DNA of 64,000 nucleotides from Pseudomonas luteola NBRC 103146. Lineage in GTDB: Bacteria; Pseudomonadota; Gammaproteobacteria; Pseudomonadales; Pseudomonadaceae. The notes beneath the pieces were generated by a model. The model saw nothing but the letters and a program-made list of their open reading frames with translations, was not told where the DNA came from and made no database searches. This document shows positions 38,658 through 45,851 of the stretch, piece after piece (position 1 is the stretch's first letter; every line of letters starts with the position of its first letter). A program made the position numbers and the translations under genes. The DNA is taken from positions 1-64,000 of the forward strand of contig NZ_BDAE01000025.1 of the NCBI RefSeq assembly GCF_002091675.1. Direction: 5' to 3'.

Positions 38658-38791
38658 GGGGTCCTTCCTGCGGATTAGGTCTGCCGTGAGCTGACCTGAG
38701 GTTGAAAAGAGGGTCTCTTTTCTCTCGCAAGAATGCGGCCAATATTCGCTAGGATAGAGCAGGCATATGGCGCATCCGTGCGCCAGTATTC

Positions 38792-39145
38792 CTAAGGGTA
38801 AGGGTGATGAGTACCCTGTTGCGCCGCGTGCTGCGCGTGCTGATTATGACGCACGGTCTGGTAACGCTTGACGAAGGGATACACGGCAAGACCTATTCGC
38901 GCCAGGCGTCCAATGGGTCCCAGGCGCTTACCAAACAACGATAGAAGCAGCGTCGCACCAATCACCAACGGCCCCTTGGACTGAGTGACCACGTCCTTGG
39001 GACGAACCATCTCCTTCAAGGTCCCGAGCGGATTGTGCAAGGGCTCGGCGTTGTAAACGATCTGCTGACGGTACAGCTCCATGCGCAGCCGTACCATTTC
39101 CTTACGCTTCTGACGGCCAACAGCCGCCGTTAGAGGTTGGTTCAT
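38792..39145 (-). CDS. YqjK-like small hypothetical protein
   Basis: A 117-residue basic protein with one hydrophobic segment (GPLVIGATLLLSLFG, near residue 58) and a His-rich end. It overlaps the phage-holin-like gene by 4 bp and is the last of a three-gene group resembling the yqjD-yqjE-yqjK cluster of enterobacteria. Function unknown; the group is linked to stress and stationary phase in other bacteria. Confidence 0.82.
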   Translation of the reverse strand: MNQPLTAAVGRQKRKEMVRLRMELYRQQIVYNAEPLHNPLGTLKEMVRPKDVVTQSKGPLVIGATLLLSLFGKRLGPIGRLARIGLAVYPFVKRYQTVRHNQHAQHAAQQGTHHPYP

Positions 39146-39537
39146 GGCAGTAGGCGCTCCCGATTACGGGCCAGCTCTTCAAGCGTGGCATGGAACGGAG
39201 GATTTCCCTTTATCAAGCTCATGGCCTTCCAGACACACAGCGCCATCGCGACGGCGTAAGCGGCGGAAAGCAGAAGGGTTGCCAGCAAACGGTGAGTATC
39301 CCAGAACGCAATGATGACGGCCGCCGATAGCCCCACCAGGACTAGCAAACCGAAAATCAGGCTCAGGCCGGTCAGCAGGAACAGCTTGAAGGTGCGAACC
39401 TTCTCTTCCTGAACCTCGATACCCAGCAGCTCGAGGTGACTCTGGACCAGACCGACTGCCGCACCTGCCATCCGCTTCAGGGACGGCTTGGGTACTTCGT
39501 CTGGTATTTCATGGGGATTCGGCGGTGTCATGTCCAT
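39142..39537 (-). CDS. Phage holin family / YqjE-like membrane protein
   Basis: A 131-residue protein with two adjacent hydrophobic helices (about residues 50-75 and 80-103) after an amphipathic N-terminal region. It matches the pattern of the YqjE/holin superfamily III proteins encoded beside DUF883 genes. There is no phage context, so it is a cellular protein. Start may be at 39537 or at the Met two codons later. Confidence 0.82.
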   Translation of the reverse strand: MDMTPPNPHEIPDEVPKPSLKRMAGAAVGLVQSHLELLGIEVQEEKVRTFKLFLLTGLSLIFGLLVLVGLSAAVIIAFWDTHRLLATLLLSAAYAVAMALCVWKAMSLIKGNPPFHATLEELARNRERLLP

Positions 39538-39553
39538 TCATCCCACTCCTTTA

Positions 39554-39934
39554 TCAGCGACGGGTGAATAACAGGCCTACTACAAAGCCGATACCGGCTG
39601 CGATGCCTACGGACTTCAGCGGGTGCTCGATAACGTATTCTTCAGTGGTCTGAACGGCCGCACGGCTTTGATCGTACACGGAAGCCTGCTGGGCTTTCAG
39701 GGTTTCGCGGGCGCGGGCCAGGGTATCAGTCAGGCGGCTGCGGGCTTCATCCATCTGCTCGCCCGAAGACGATGTCGAACCTTTGAGCAGGCGCTCGGCA
39801 TCTGCAATCAGTGCAGAAAACTCGGCAGTAATCGCATTCTGAACATTACGCAGGTTTTCACGGTGAGTCTGCTTTTGAGTGCTGGAATCGGTCTGGTCTT
39901 CCTGCGAGGGTGGAAGAACGCTTTCCATCGTCAT
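39554..39934 (-). CDS. DUF883 protein (ElaB/YqjD-like)
   Basis: A 126-residue protein: a long helical cytoplasmic part (about residues 30-95) and a C-terminal membrane segment GIAAGIGFVVGLLFTRR, which is the hallmark of the ElaB/YqjD family. E. coli members are tail-anchored, bind ribosomes and rise in stationary phase. First gene of the three-gene group; start at 39934 or at the Met two codons later. Confidence 0.88.
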   Translation of the reverse strand: MTMESVLPPSQEDQTDSSTQKQTHRENLRNVQNAITAEFSALIADAERLLKGSTSSSGEQMDEARSRLTDTLARARETLKAQQASVYDQSRAAVQTTEEYVIEHPLKSVGIAAGIGFVVGLLFTRR

Positions 39935-40030
39935 ATCGATACTCCTTGCAAAGATCGTGAAAGATTGAATTTCATTTGCTTCAGCGGGTTCGAACCTGTC
40001 TGGGTCGCAAAGGTTCCGTTTGTCGCTCTT

Positions 40031-41986
40031 TCATGACATACCGGCCAACAAGCGGGCCTCGGCCTGCTCCAACGCCGCGACCGGCCCTTTGAGCAGCACG
40101 GTGTCATGGGCTTTAAGAAGTAGCTCCGGCGTGATGATCAGCTCCGCGTCATTACGGCGGATGGTTTCCAGACTAAGTCCCAGCGACTCCAGCTCCAGAG
40201 AGTCCAGGGACCGCCCGACCGCATGGGCATTATCGGGAAGATAGATGGCATGCAGCATGATGCGGCTGTTGCGGTGAGCATCCAGCACATCGGCTTGTGC
40301 GCCTTGGTAATAACCTTGCAGCAGGCTGTAGCGCTCCCGGCGGATAGTGTCGATACGCTCCTGGACGTGGCGCTCCGATAACCCCAGGAGAAGTAGCGCC
40401 TGAGATCCCAGCATCAGGCTTGACTCAAGCAGTTCGGGAACAACGGCACTGGCACCTGCAGCGCGCAGGTTGGCGTTGAGGCTGCTGTCTCGTGTGCGCA
40501 CCAGGATAGGTAGATCCGCCCGTTGCTGACGTGCCAGGCGAACGATAGCCAGCGCCCGGGACGGGTCGTCTACCGCAACAACCAATAGGCGGGCATGGGC
40601 AATGCCTACGGCCTCCAGGAGCTCGGTACGACTGGAGTCTCCATAATGAACGCTTGCCTCGATAGCCACGGCTTCCTGGACTCGAACAGGATCGTTATCC
40701 AGCGCTGTGAACGGTATTTTCTCCAGGCTCAGCAGGCGGGCGATCGACTGCCCGACCCGGCCGAAGCCGCAGATGATGACATGCCCGGCGAGACCCTTGC
40801 TGGCACTGGCAATGTCCGAGACGGGTGTTGGGCTGACCAGCCCCAATGATCGGGCCAGCCGCGAAGCATTTCGCAGCAGCACAGGCGCAATGGCCATGGA
40901 AATGAAAACTGCCGTCAACAGCGCACCGGAGAACATTTCTTCCACCAGTCCTTCCTGCCTGGCCTGCGCTACCAGTGCAAAGCAGAACTCGCTGCCCTGG
41001 GCCAGCGCCACGCCCGTGCGCCAGCCGGTGGCGTTATCGCCAAAGCGGTTTCGAACGACCAGTGCCACGATGATTGCCTTCAGGACGACCAGTGCCAGGA
41101 CCAGGAGCAGTACGAAACCAGGTTGGCGTATGACGACCTGTATATCGATCAGCATGCCGACACTGATAAAGAACAGGCCTAGAAGCACATCTCGGAAAGG
41201 CCGCAAATCCGCTTCGACTTGATGCCGATAATGGCTCTCGCCCAGCAGCATCCCCGCCAGAAATGCGCCAAAGCCCATGGAAAGGCCCATCAGGTGCGTG
41301 AGCCAGGCGGTGAGCAGGACGATCAGCAATGCCAGCAGCAGAAACAGCTCGGCGGAGCGGGAGCTGCCGATTTCACGAAACAGGGGAGGCAAGAGCCAGC
41401 GGCTGGCCGCCAATAGGGTGATGAACAGGACGGCCGTCTTGCCCAAAGTAAGGGGAAGGGCCCAATACCACACGGTATCGGCATGTCCGCTGAATACCGG
41501 AATCAGGGTCAAAAGCAGTACCGCGATCACATCCTGAAAAAGCAGGACGCCTATGGTGTTCTGACCATGGGGCGTCAGCACTTCGCCCAAGGTGGAAAGC
41601 TCTCGCGTCACGATGGCGGTTGAAGACAGTGACAGTCCAACCCCTAACAACGCTGCAGTTCCGGGCGAGGCGCCCAGCAGATTCAGAAGCAGTGCCAGCG
41701 GAATGCTGCATAGCAGAACTTGGAAACTGCCCAACCCGAAGACAACCCGACGCAACGCCAGCATGCGAGGCAGGGAAAATTCCAGGCCTAGCATGAAAAG
41801 CAAAAACACGACGCCCATCTCGGCAATCAGGGGAAGAGACTGATCCGGCTGAACCCAGCCCAAGGCATTGGGGCCCAGGACCAGACCTACGAACAGATAG
41901 CCCAGCAAGGGCGGCAGTCCGACTCGGCGTATTAGCGAGATGACCACCAGGGACGCCGCCAACAGCAAGAGAAGATCAATGAACAC
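40031..41986 (-). CDS. Kef-type cation:proton antiporter with RCK domains
   Basis: A 651-residue CPA2-family antiporter. About 12 membrane segments (residues 1-385) are followed by an RCK-N (TrkA-N) domain with the nucleotide motif GFGRVGQ near residue 413 and an RCK-C domain at the end (LLLKAHDTVLLKG). This layout matches KefB/KefC, but the glutathione-linked KefF/KefG partner is not encoded nearby, so a potassium or sodium antiport role is inferred only. GTG start with GAGG upstream. Confidence 0.9.
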   Translation of the reverse strand: MFIDLLLLLAASLVVISLIRRVGLPPLLGYLFVGLVLGPNALGWVQPDQSLPLIAEMGVVFLLFMLGLEFSLPRMLALRRVVFGLGSFQVLLCSIPLALLLNLLGASPGTAALLGVGLSLSSTAIVTRELSTLGEVLTPHGQNTIGVLLFQDVIAVLLLTLIPVFSGHADTVWYWALPLTLGKTAVLFITLLAASRWLLPPLFREIGSSRSAELFLLLALLIVLLTAWLTHLMGLSMGFGAFLAGMLLGESHYRHQVEADLRPFRDVLLGLFFISVGMLIDIQVVIRQPGFVLLLVLALVVLKAIIVALVVRNRFGDNATGWRTGVALAQGSEFCFALVAQARQEGLVEEMFSGALLTAVFISMAIAPVLLRNASRLARSLGLVSPTPVSDIASASKGLAGHVIICGFGRVGQSIARLLSLEKIPFTALDNDPVRVQEAVAIEASVHYGDSSRTELLEAVGIAHARLLVVAVDDPSRALAIVRLARQQRADLPILVRTRDSSLNANLRAAGASAVVPELLESSLMLGSQALLLLGLSERHVQERIDTIRRERYSLLQGYYQGAQADVLDAHRNSRIMLHAIYLPDNAHAVGRSLDSLELESLGLSLETIRRNDAELIITPELLLKAHDTVLLKGPVAALEQAEARLLAGMS

Positions 41987-42181
41987 GTAGGCCTCACAGT
42001 CCGGTTACATCACTAAGTCGACCACGCAATGAGGGGTTATCTCCCCCCTCGAATACGCCAAGCCTCCGCGGTAATGAGCAAAAGTCTAAACGAGCCAGCG
42101 TAAACTCCATTGAGGTATATCAATGCCTGGCTTGCTCAATCCGTACCATACTGAAAGATGTTGCACGTTTAGGAGGTGGCC

Positions 42182-42424
42182 ATGAGCCCGCATTGTCAGT
42201 TGTTGGTTACCGCAGCCTGCTACCTCTGTCATGACGCTGAAAGGGTACTGATGCCCTTCGTCGAGCATGGTCTGCTGGTCGAAGCCGTTGACATCGTGGA
42301 ATTGGATGGAGGCGTGGAGCGGTACGGCATGCGAATTCCGGTACTGCGTCACCTGGAAAGTGGACGAGAGCTGGATTGGCCGTTCAATTGCGAACAGATC
42401 GCTACCTTTTTAATGCAGGATTAG
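42182..42424 (+). CDS. Glutaredoxin-like (DUF836) protein
   Basis: An 80-residue thioredoxin-fold protein with a CxxC motif (C-Y-L-C, residues 13-16), a conserved RIPVLRH turn with cis-proline, and a short C-terminal helix. It belongs to the DUF836 glutaredoxin-like family. Perfect AGGAGG lies before ATG 42182. It is separated from the antiporter by about 195 bp and is divergent from it. Partner unknown. Confidence 0.87.
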   Translation: MSPHCQLLVTAACYLCHDAERVLMPFVEHGLLVEAVDIVELDGGVERYGMRIPVLRHLESGRELDWPFNCEQIATFLMQD

Positions 42425-42651
42425 GTCAGTGTTATCACTGCTGATAGAGATAGGAAGGGGGGTTATATGGCTCTGCTTCGTCTTTAAATCGCCTATTTTG
42501 CCAGTAGATGGCGCATTGATAGTAGCAGGATCGCGACTTCTATTGCATTTTTTCGTGAATTTCAAGTTTTTGTTGTGAACTCTGGCTTCCAAGTCACTGT
42601 CTTTCTCATCGCATTCATAAAACGTAAAACTATTTAATGAATGGGGGAATG

Positions 42652-42936
42652 ATGAATAGCGCAACTGAAAAACTGATGACTGCCTTTCCAACTTACGAAT
42701 GCTCGGTAACTGAGCCTCGTCCTGACGGAAGCGTTGTGTTCTGCGTACAGGATTTGGGCAGCGATGCGCGAGTCACACGTGTGATTTCCGCTCGCCAGCT
42801 AAGCGATGACCGCGCGCTGCAAATCGTGATCGACGATATGCGCAAAGACGTCTCGCTTCGCGCGGGGGCGTTGGCACCGCAATCGTTGGCTACCTTGCGA
42901 GCCACGGGCGCTACCGTAATGCGTTACGCTGATTGA
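42652..42936 (+). CDS. DUF3509 protein
   Basis: A 94-residue protein of the DUF3509 family: pattern MTAFPTYECSVTEPRPDGSV, ITV-type strand, VTRVISARQLSDDRALQIVI and a C-terminal helix. Function is unknown; the family is largely confined to Pseudomonas as far as I know. GGGGA precedes tandem ATGs at 42649 and 42652. The 200-bp AT-rich stretch upstream (42440-42640) stands out from its surroundings. A paralogue lies at 43604-43882. Confidence 0.8.
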   Translation: MNSATEKLMTAFPTYECSVTEPRPDGSVVFCVQDLGSDARVTRVISARQLSDDRALQIVIDDMRKDVSLRAGALAPQSLATLRATGATVMRYAD

Positions 42937-42983
42937 GGCATAGGCGTCTGTCTATGACAGCGTGTTATTGCGCTTGCTCAATC

Positions 42984-43014
42984 GACATCCAGCAGGCTTT
43001 GCCTGTTGGATGTC
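42984..43014 (+). terminator. Hairpin after the first DUF3509 gene
   Basis: GACATCCAGCAGGC at 42984-42997 and GCCTGTTGGATGTC at 43001-43014 pair along 14 bp (one G-T wobble) with a three-base loop. No T-run follows, but the place between convergent genes suggests a terminator. Confidence 0.55.
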
Positions 43015-43032
43015 ATGCGTGTTGATTTAGAA

Positions 43033-43055
43033 CAAAAAACCCGCCACTGGCGGGT
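43033..43055 (-). terminator. Terminator of the minus-strand DUF3509 transcript
   Basis: On the minus strand ACCCGCC-AGT-GGCGGGT is followed by a run of T. It is 40 bp after the stop of the Cys-tailed protein gene, which supports that this reading frame is a real gene. Confidence 0.85.
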
Positions 43056-43093
43056 GTTGCTGTTGCGCTAAAAAGTAGGGCTGGCCATTGACG

Positions 43094-43588
43094 CTAGTAC
43101 TTACACCCCATCAAGCGACAGCCCTTGCAAGGCAGATCTGCAGGGGCTGTCGTTTCCTCCGGACAGGTGTCCGGTTTTTCAAGACCTGTATCCCAGACTG
43201 GAAAACCCAGGCCCTGCGCAGTCAACGCGCGTCGTGCTGCCGAGACAGTACCTTTCAGCGAACCGGGTTCGCTGTATTGCACCTGACGAATGCGTGTTGA
43301 GCGGTAGGCAACGCGTCCGTAGAGATCAAGCACGCTAAAGGAAAATGTTCCCTGCAGGTCAGTCAGTGTTGGCCACACTTTGAGCGGGGCCAACGCGTCT
43401 GCCAGCTCATCACATGCCAACGCATAGCGTGTCGCCATGATCGCGTCGGTAACGACCGTATTTTCTTTGGACGACAGGTTCGCCGCGTCAGCTAGCGGAA
43501 TTACCGTATTAAAAGAGGAGGGCGCGCCGATCGACTCAGCTTGATCATAAGTCATCGAGACGCCACCAAGGCCGTTGGGTGAAGACAT
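43094..43588 (-). CDS. Hypothetical protein with cysteine-rich tail
   Basis: A 164-residue protein I cannot assign. The middle (residues 85-115, TFSFSVLDLYGRVAYRSTRIRQVQY region) looks like a beta-rich fold. The last 23 residues contain four cysteines spaced C-x11-C-x2-C-x4-C, which could bind a metal. It follows a DUF3509 gene by 15 bp and ends at a good terminator, so both are probably one transcript. The start is unsure: ATG 43588 has a weak ribosome site and ATG 43555 is possible. Confidence 0.6.
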   Translation of the reverse strand: MSSPNGLGGVSMTYDQAESIGAPSSFNTVIPLADAANLSSKENTVVTDAIMATRYALACDELADALAPLKVWPTLTDLQGTFSFSVLDLYGRVAYRSTRIRQVQYSEPGSLKGTVSAARRALTAQGLGFPVWDTGLEKPDTCPEETTAPADLPCKGCRLMGCKY

Positions 43589-43603
43589 GCAGCTACTACT
43601 TAC

Positions 43604-43882
43604 TCAGCGGGAGATCGAATACGTCTTGTAGGGCGACAGGGAGGCCAACAGCTCCGGTACACCACAGCCACTGTCGATCGCCATGCCCAGGCGAATGCCA
43701 TCGATGACGCGGTCCAGCTTTTTCGGCGTGTGCAGTTGCTCTTTGGTAATCAGACGACGAGCCTTGGTGCCGGTATCGTCCGAAAGGGTCAGCGTGACGC
43801 TTCCATCCATGCGCTCAATACGGAAATTGACGCGGTAATCAGCTTCGAAAGCCGCAGCGATAACTTGAAAAGGATTATCCAT
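43604..43882 (-). CDS. DUF3509 protein (second copy)
   Basis: A 92-residue DUF3509 protein, paralogous to the one at 42652-42936: FEADYRVNFRIERMDGSVTLTL, RRLITKEQLHTPKKLDRVIDGI and a short end. ATG at 43882 follows AGGTGAGG; the GTG at 43891 lies within that site. It is the first gene of a two-gene transcript with the Cys-tailed protein. Function unknown. Confidence 0.8.
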   Translation of the reverse strand: MDNPFQVIAAAFEADYRVNFRIERMDGSVTLTLSDDTGTKARRLITKEQLHTPKKLDRVIDGIRLGMAIDSGCGVPELLASLSPYKTYSISR

Positions 43883-44075
43883 ATGCCTCACCTGATAGCC
43901 ACACCAACGTTACGGTTTCATTGACATAGGTCAGGTCCGCAAAGTTCTACGTTTTTTTTCTGTCTGCGACAGATGCGCATGGGTATACAGTTTGGCTGTG
44001 ATCTCTGCCTGCCGTGGAGGCCGCGGCATTAGTCACTGATGGGCTCAGGAATCAGTAACATACAGAAACATCTAT

Positions 44076-44747
44076 TCAGGCTGACTCTAGGGTCAGTATC
44101 TGTTCGACGACTGCCGTCAGGTCAGAACCCTGAACTGTAGGTGGCGCCAATGGGCTGGGTACCTGTTGAGCAGTGCGTGAAACCAGAGCGGTCTTGAAGC
44201 CTGCGCGTTGGGCGCCGGCGATGTCCCAAGCATGCACGGCAATCAGCCACAGCCGTTTTGGGTCTGTATTCAGGGTTTTGGCAGCCTGGAGATACGCAGG
44301 CGCATCCGGCTTCAGGGTCTGAGCATCTTCTGCCGAAAGCACTTCATCAAAATAGCCACGCAGTCCAGCGGCGGATAATTGGGCATCAACCAGCTCGCGT
44401 GCATTATTGGACAGGGCGACTATTCGAGCCCCTGACTTGCGCAACTGCTCAAGCGCTGGCTCGACATCGGGGTGCGCTGGCAGCATACGCATGGCGGTTT
44501 TAACGTGGTGGCGATCGGCTTCTGACAGCTGAACCTGTTCAAGCTGCGCCAGCATGGTCAGCGCAGCCTGCCCAGCTTCCTCGAATGAAATGCTAGGGCC
44601 GGTAATCGTAGCGGTCATGGCGTTCTGCAGCGTCTGGGCAAACCAGGCACTACGCGCTGTGGATGAGCCAAAGGTCTGGAAGAAGACCGAATCCAACCCT
44701 GCCAGATCCAGCAGTGTTTCATTGATATCGAACAGGCAACAGGTCAT
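44076..44747 (-). CDS. HAD-superfamily hydrolase, haloacid-dehalogenase type II-like
   Basis: A 223-residue HAD protein. Motif I is FDINETLLDL with the nucleophile D7, motif II LSNNARE, motif III K in TLKPDAPAY, motif IV AVHAWDIAGAQRAG. The pattern matches the type II haloacid dehalogenase group, though the DINET form of motif I is that of a large subgroup with unproven dehalogenase activity. AAGGAA precedes the ATG. It is divergent from the PfkB-GH65 pair. Confidence 0.87.
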   Translation of the reverse strand: MTCCLFDINETLLDLAGLDSVFFQTFGSSTARSAWFAQTLQNAMTATITGPSISFEEAGQAALTMLAQLEQVQLSEADRHHVKTAMRMLPAHPDVEPALEQLRKSGARIVALSNNARELVDAQLSAAGLRGYFDEVLSAEDAQTLKPDAPAYLQAAKTLNTDPKRLWLIAVHAWDIAGAQRAGFKTALVSRTAQQVPSPLAPPTVQGSDLTAVVEQILTLESA

Positions 44748-44891
44748 GGGTGTTCCTTACGTATGGGTCTAAGGTGGACAGCCTGTTGTTACACCTGGTT
44801 GCGCAATCGATCGGTAAAAACGAGCTTTCAGCGAACCTGAACAATCGGGGCGAGTCCTCCTTAGAGCTCTTTTTCTCATGGGAGAAACGCC

Positions 44892-45851
44892 TTGACTCGC
44901 TCTACATTGCTATCCCTGGGCAGCATTAATGCAGACTTTCAAATGCGGCTCGATGAGGAGCCAGGTAGTACCGAAACCTTGCTCGCCCATGACCACGTGC
45001 GCCTTTCGGGAGGCAAAGCGGCCAACGTAGCCTACTTGGGTGCGGTATTCGGATGTACGTCTCGGCTGCTGGGCTGCGTGGGAGACGATGATCTGGCAAG
45101 ACAAGCCCTGTCGCCTCTGCAGGCTGCAGGGGTCGATATAGGTTCGGTTTGCACGGCGCGCGGAGCGACTACCGGGGTTTCCATCATCATGGTCCCGCCC
45201 CAAGGCAAGAAACAGATCGTTTTGGCAACCAACGCCAACGATCAATGGGATGAGGCATCTGCCCAGGCCATGGTTGAGGCGATCAGGCAGACCGCTCCGC
45301 CGGCGTTGCTGACAGTGGACTATGAGATACCTGCCTGGGTAGTGCGTAAGGCTGTCGAGGCGGCAGACCAGCGTACCGTTCCTGTCGTAATGGACTTGTC
45401 CTTTCCCGACCGCGTTGAAAAGGCATTGCTGAGCAAGGTTCTGGCGGTATCGCCCAATGCCTCCGAAGCCGAGGGAGTCACCGGCATCACGATCGATTCT
45501 CCCGAATCGGCCTTGGAAGCGGCTCGAACGCTTCATAAGTGGGGCGTCTCGATTGTGTGCATCAAGCTGGAAGATGGCGGTTGTGTGCTGGCAACCGAGG
45601 AGGGCGCAGCGCTTATCCCGGCAGGAGAGGCTGATGTAGTGGACAGCACGGGGGCCGGTGATGCGTTCACAGGCGTTCTGTCGATTGCCCTGCTGGAAGG
45701 CCTCGCACCGCTGGAAGCCGCTTTGCGAGGCGTTGCTGCTGCCAACCTGGCGGTAAGAGGATACGGCTCGCAACCTGCCTATCCTTCGCGCGAGGAGGTG
45801 GAGCAGCAGGCGGACCGGCTGAGAGCAGGGGTACGCAATCTCCATGAATGA
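44892..45851 (+). CDS. PfkB-family carbohydrate kinase
   Basis: A 319-residue ribokinase-like enzyme with the N-terminal substrate motif RLSGGKAANVAYLGA near residue 37 and the C-terminal anion-hole motif DSTGAGDAFTG near residue 251 containing the catalytic base. It should phosphorylate a sugar or nucleoside. The start codon appears to be TTG with GGGAGAAA upstream. The end overlaps the GH65 gene by 8 bp, so both proteins probably act on the same pathway. Confidence 0.88.
   Translation: MTRSTLLSLGSINADFQMRLDEEPGSTETLLAHDHVRLSGGKAANVAYLGAVFGCTSRLLGCVGDDDLARQALSPLQAAGVDIGSVCTARGATTGVSIIMVPPQGKKQIVLATNANDQWDEASAQAMVEAIRQTAPPALLTVDYEIPAWVVRKAVEAADQRTVPVVMDLSFPDRVEKALLSKVLAVSPNASEAEGVTGITIDSPESALEAARTLHKWGVSIVCIKLEDGGCVLATEEGAALIPAGEADVVDSTGAGDAFTGVLSIALLEGLAPLEAALRGVAAANLAVRGYGSQPAYPSREEVEQQADRLRAGVRNLHE

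Noticed and set aside
39142-39537. Holin-like gene as a sign of a prophage
   Set aside because: No other phage genes; it belongs to the YqjD-YqjE-YqjK type cellular cluster.
44076-44747. HAD protein as the beta-phosphoglucomutase partner of GH65
   Set aside because: Its motifs (DINET, AVHAWD) are those of type II haloacid dehalogenases, and it is divergently transcribed.
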